Below are positions 4,539-7,327 of a stretch of 7,327 nucleotides of DNA, one piece after another; the stretch's first letter is position 1, and each line of letters opens with the position of its first letter. A program made the position numbers and the translations under genes. Source of the DNA: DASQUP01 sp035641235 (GTDB lineage Bacteria > Actinomycetota > CADDZG01 > WHSQ01); the NCBI GenBank assembly GCA_035641235.1, contig DASQUP010000258.1:1-7327 (forward strand), written 5' to 3'. The notes beneath the pieces are model-generated. The model did no database searches. It was not told the origin of the DNA and saw only the letters and a list, made by a program, of their open reading frames with translations.

Positions 4539-6569
4539 GTGGCGTTAAACGAGGCGAGCACGAGTTCACGCGACGAAAACGCGGGAATCGCAGGCCTCGT
4601 GGGGGCGGCCGCCGTCGTGACCGCACTGCTTGGTGTCTGGCTGTGGACGAGCATCCTCGTTAGCCCGGTTCGTCTGGCCACCGGCCTCCTCGACGCACGT
4701 GACCACTTGAATGCCGCCCAGAACAAGCTGTCGGCAGGGCGAATAGATCCGGCGCGCTACGACATCCTCGCGGGCGCTGCGGCCGCGAAACGGGCCAGGG
4801 CCGGCCACGACTCGGAGCCCTTCATGGCTCTTGCCGCGGCTCTCCCGAGCGTCGGTGGCATCGTCGACCAGTCGGATCACCTCGTGGCTGCAGCAGAGTT
4901 CTCGGCCGAGGCAGCGGAGGGCACGGTTGAACTATTCGACACTGCTCTGACCGGTCCGGACAGCCTCATCGTGAGGGATTCCGGTAAATCCGGCGGGCAG
5001 ATCCGGCTCGACAGAGTCCGGGCGCTGGCCGTCACCGCGGACGAGATCCGCGGCGCAGTGCTGGAGGCCAAGAGCGAACTCGAGGCCATCGAACCGTCCG
5101 ACCTCCCGCGCCGTATACGAACATCGGTCGTCTCGGGCATCAAGGACGCAGACCGCAGCCAGAAGGTCCTTGTGGATGCTCAGCAGGGTCTCGCCCTGCT
5201 CCCGACCATCCTCGGGGCGGACGGTCCTCGTACGTACATGGTCGGCATGCTGAACAATGCAGAGCTCAGAGGTTCAGGGGGATCTCTTCTCCAGTACGCG
5301 CTGCTGGAGATAGATCAGGGAGAGATGCGTCTCGACGGCCCCCAGACCGTTTACAAGATCGACCGAGGGCGCCAACAGCAGGACATTCCTCTCCCCGAAG
5401 ATGCTTGGTACGTCGCGGGGATTCCCGACGCGCGGCGGTTCGGCAATGCCAACTGGTCGCCCGACTGGCCCGTCTCCGCGCAGCTCACCATCGCTTATGC
5501 ACAGGAACGGGAGCCGGATCTCGAGGTCGATGGGTTCATCGCCATGACACCTTCCGTCCTCCAGAACCTGGTCCAGAGCACTGGACCCTTTCGAACGAAG
5601 TGGGGAATCCGCATCACGCGCGAGAGTGCGGTTCCGTTCCTATTGCACGACGCGTACGGGCAATTTCCCAAACCCCCTGTGAGACGAACCGCGCTCAAGC
5701 AGGTCGTCAAAGGTTTCTTCGATCGCGTGCTCCAACCAAAAAACCCCGTGCGACTCGTGCGAGGCCTATCCCGCGGTCTCGCAACGAAAGACGTGCAGAT
5801 ATGGATGGCCGCTGAGGAGGAGCAGAGTTTCATCTCAGACATGAACTGGGACGGCGCACTCGAACCGGCCAAGGACAAGGACTACCTCAGCGTCGTGCAA
5901 CAAAACGTGGGCGGGAACAAGCTCGACTACTTCGCGGCACAGACGACGACTATGGAGGTTGCACTCGACGATTCCGATGCAGTGACATCAACGGAAGTTG
6001 AAATCCACAACGGCGTGTTTCCACCGCAAGCGACGTGGGCCATGGGCAACTCCGGCCCATTGCACCGGCCGATGATCAACGTCTACGTCCCGAGAGACGC
6101 GGTGCTCGAGGGTGCCTCGATCGCGCCGGAAACCTGTCCCGAGTGCGGAGGTTTCCTCGTCGGCAACAAGAAGACGGGGGAACTCGCGGCTCCTGCCGTC
6201 CGCCGCTTGGACTCGCCCGAACCTGCTCGATGGATCGCCGGTCTTCCCCCCGAGCACACCGAGGTCGGTAAGAAGGTGTGGCCGGCCACGCTCCAGATTC
6301 CGCCGCTGCAATCGGCCAGCTTCGAAGTCCGGTATCGGACACCCAACGTGGTCAGATCGGTGAAGGGCCGCAACGTGTACCGACTGGTGATACAGCATCA
6401 GCCCAAGGTTCGTCCCGACGAATTCCGGGTGCTCATCACCCTGCCGGCCGGCGCCGGGAGCGTGCGGACCAAGTCCGGCCTTCCGTTCAAACGCGAGGGC
6501 GACACCATGGTGTGGGACCATCCGGTTAACCGGGACATCCAATTAGAGGTCTCGTGGGTGGGGAGCTAG
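4539..6569 (+). CDS. DUF4012 domain-containing membrane-anchored protein
   Basis: The 676-residue protein has one N-terminal transmembrane helix (about 16-41), a helical Ala/Glu-rich stretch to about 225, and then the DUF4012 signature. That signature comprises RTYMVGMLNNAELRGSGG (231-248), where NNAELR is diagnostic, and NANWSPDWP (303-311). A beta-rich C-terminal region (about 480-676) includes a long segment ending in a typical bacterial Ig-like or adhesin-like fold pattern. DUF4012 proteins are common in actinobacteria, often near exopolysaccharide genes; their function is not established to my knowledge. The only two cysteines in the whole protein form CPECGG (533-538). The large domain is probably outside the membrane, but flanking charges do not settle the topology. 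The GTG start is supported by the leaderless -10 box and by the helix starting soon after it. The stop shares CTAG with the convergent phosphatase-like gene. Confidence 0.85.
   Translation: MALNEASTSSRDENAGIAGLVGAAAVVTALLGVWLWTSILVSPVRLATGLLDARDHLNAAQNKLSAGRIDPARYDILAGAAAAKRARAGHDSEPFMALAAALPSVGGIVDQSDHLVAAAEFSAEAAEGTVELFDTALTGPDSLIVRDSGKSGGQIRLDRVRALAVTADEIRGAVLEAKSELEAIEPSDLPRRIRTSVVSGIKDADRSQKVLVDAQQGLALLPTILGADGPRTYMVGMLNNAELRGSGGSLLQYALLEIDQGEMRLDGPQTVYKIDRGRQQQDIPLPEDAWYVAGIPDARRFGNANWSPDWPVSAQLTIAYAQEREPDLEVDGFIAMTPSVLQNLVQSTGPFRTKWGIRITRESAVPFLLHDAYGQFPKPPVRRTALKQVVKGFFDRVLQPKNPVRLVRGLSRGLATKDVQIWMAAEEEQSFISDMNWDGALEPAKDKDYLSVVQQNVGGNKLDYFAAQTTTMEVALDDSDAVTSTEVEIHNGVFPPQATWAMGNSGPLHRPMINVYVPRDAVLEGASIAPETCPECGGFLVGNKKTGELAAPAVRRLDSPEPARWIAGLPPEHTEVGKKVWPATLQIPPLQSASFEVRYRTPNVVRSVKGRNVYRLVIQHQPKVRPDEFRVLITLPAGAGSVRTKSGLPFKREGDTMVWDHPVNRDIQLEVSWVGS
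6566..6569. other. Second shared CTAG stop between convergent genes
   Basis: The DUF4012 gene ends with TAG at 6567-6569 and the opposing phosphatase-superfamily gene ends with TAG read from 6568 to 6566, again using one CTAG for both. No terminator-like hairpin is present at the junction. Confidence 0.9.
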
Positions 6570-7327
6570 AGGTAGCCGAGATTGCGGAGGGTTTCCTCGA
6601 TCCGCGCCTCCTCGTCCGCCGTGTACGGCGACGATTCGATGCCTTCGCCGGCGAGTGGAAGGTCCATGGCAACAACCCGCACAGGACGTGAATCCCGCAT
6701 CTCGGCGGGCAGGTGTTCGACCAGCACACGTCCGTCCATCGCGGGCACCTCGAGGCCTGCAACGTAGAGAGTTGTCGGTGCGATGTCGTAGACACTCGCA
6801 CGGTTGTCCGCAGACGCCCTAACGCCCGGGCCCGTTATCCCGAAGATTCCATCCATGTGGTGGAAGCCGCGCGGCAGATCTCGGAAATCCGTCAGCTTCG
6901 ACTCGGCGTAAAGGCCGTCGGAGAGCTCATATGAGTAGTGGCGGCAGACGGGAAATAGGTCGGGAGCGCCCGGCGTCTCGGGACCATCCATCACGTCTTC
7001 GCGGCGGTGGATCTCGTCGAGCACCGGCCTGCCATCGTCGGGATCCGTCCACGACGAGAAGCGCTCGATCACCTCATCCCTCGCCGCTTCGTACTCCGAT
7101 TCCGGAACGATGCCGTGGGGCTCACGGCCGCGGAGATTGATATAGATGCCCTGCTGTGGGTTGGGAGCCGAGAAGGCCTTCGTCTTCGACCAATCGATGG
7201 TTCGAGCCATCGACCGCGCCCTGCTGTAGGCCTGCTTGGGGAGAAGTCCTTTAACTCTTCGGGCAATTCGTCGGAGGCCGCCGCTCGCTGCGATCCGTCC
7301 GACCCCGGACACACTCAAGAGACCCCA
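6566..7327 (-). CDS. Alkaline phosphatase superfamily protein (type I phosphodiesterase-like), C-terminal part
   Basis: This is the C-terminal 253 residues of a larger enzyme. The frame is open to the window edge, so the N-terminus with the metal-binding Asp and the Thr/Ser nucleophile is outside; an apparent TTG start at 7318 is only an internal codon. Visible family marks are IDWSKTKAFS (7198-7169), GIYINLRGREPHGIV (7150-7106), a GAPDL segment, RGFHHMDGIFGITGPG (about 6872-6825), and DIAPTTLYVAGLEVPAMDGR (about 6789-6730). These match type I phosphodiesterase/nucleotide pyrophosphatase-like members of the superfamily, where a His in the HHMDG region is expected to bind the active-site metal. 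Such enzymes cleave phosphodiesters or phosphomonoesters, and sulfatases share the fold, so the substrate is open. Bacterial relatives are commonly around 450-550 residues, so roughly half is missing. It converges on the DUF4012 gene. The family is secure; substrate and location are not. Confidence 0.85.
   Translation of the reverse strand, partial: WGLLSVSGVGRIAASGGLRRIARRVKGLLPKQAYSRARSMARTIDWSKTKAFSAPNPQQGIYINLRGREPHGIVPESEYEAARDEVIERFSSWTDPDDGRPVLDEIHRREDVMDGPETPGAPDLFPVCRHYSYELSDGLYAESKLTDFRDLPRGFHHMDGIFGITGPGVRASADNRASVYDIAPTTLYVAGLEVPAMDGRVLVEHLPAEMRDSRPVRVVAMDLPLAGEGIESSPYTADEEARIEETLRNLGYL

Noticed and set aside
6566..7318. Phosphatase-like gene as a complete 250-residue protein starting at TTG 7318
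   Set aside because: The frame stays open to the window edge and the N-terminal catalytic half of the family is missing, so it is a window truncation and not a short gene.

Overview
The window is high-GC bacterial chromosomal DNA that looks actinobacterial, possibly from the Acidimicrobiia or a nearby lineage. Four things suggest this: the GC-rich codon use; frequent GTG starts (three of the five genes whose starts are in the window); a luciferase-like oxidoreductase together with DUF4383 and DUF4012 proteins, all common in Actinomycetota; and two genes that appear to be leaderless (TANNNT, six bases, start codon). The lineage is inferred; there is no rRNA or other phylogenetic marker.

Layout. 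Bases 1-142 are a GC-rich leader without a convincing gene. A probable two-gene plus-strand operon follows: a luciferase-like (LLM) flavin/F420 oxidoreductase (143-1180), then 25 bases later a LicC-like nucleotidyltransferase-fold protein (1206-1892) that lacks almost every catalytic residue of its family. Bases 1893-2173 are non-coding and mostly filled by a fold-back element, 1920-2111, bounded by perfect 10-bp inverted repeats. Next come a polyprenyl-phosphate sugar-1-phosphate transferase (2174-3631) and a small protein with two ACT domains (3673-4050). The ACT gene converges on a minus-strand DUF4383 membrane protein (4047-4460). A short divergent promoter region (4461-4538) separates that gene from a large membrane-anchored DUF4012 protein (4539-6569). 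The DUF4012 gene converges on the C-terminal part of an alkaline-phosphatase-superfamily enzyme (6566-7327, minus strand), whose N-terminus lies beyond the window.

How it fits together. The sugar transferase starts assembly of a lipid-linked surface glycan on undecaprenyl phosphate. DUF4012 proteins often occur near such genes, and the phosphatase-superfamily enzyme may act on a phosphorylated or sulfated substrate. A cell-surface polysaccharide setting is therefore plausible for the middle and right of the window, but the genes are not one operon. I see no defence system, mobile-element protein, CRISPR array or tRNA. The least ordinary items are the apparently dead nucleotidyltransferase, the fold-back element, and two convergent gene pairs that each share their stop codons within a single CTAG.
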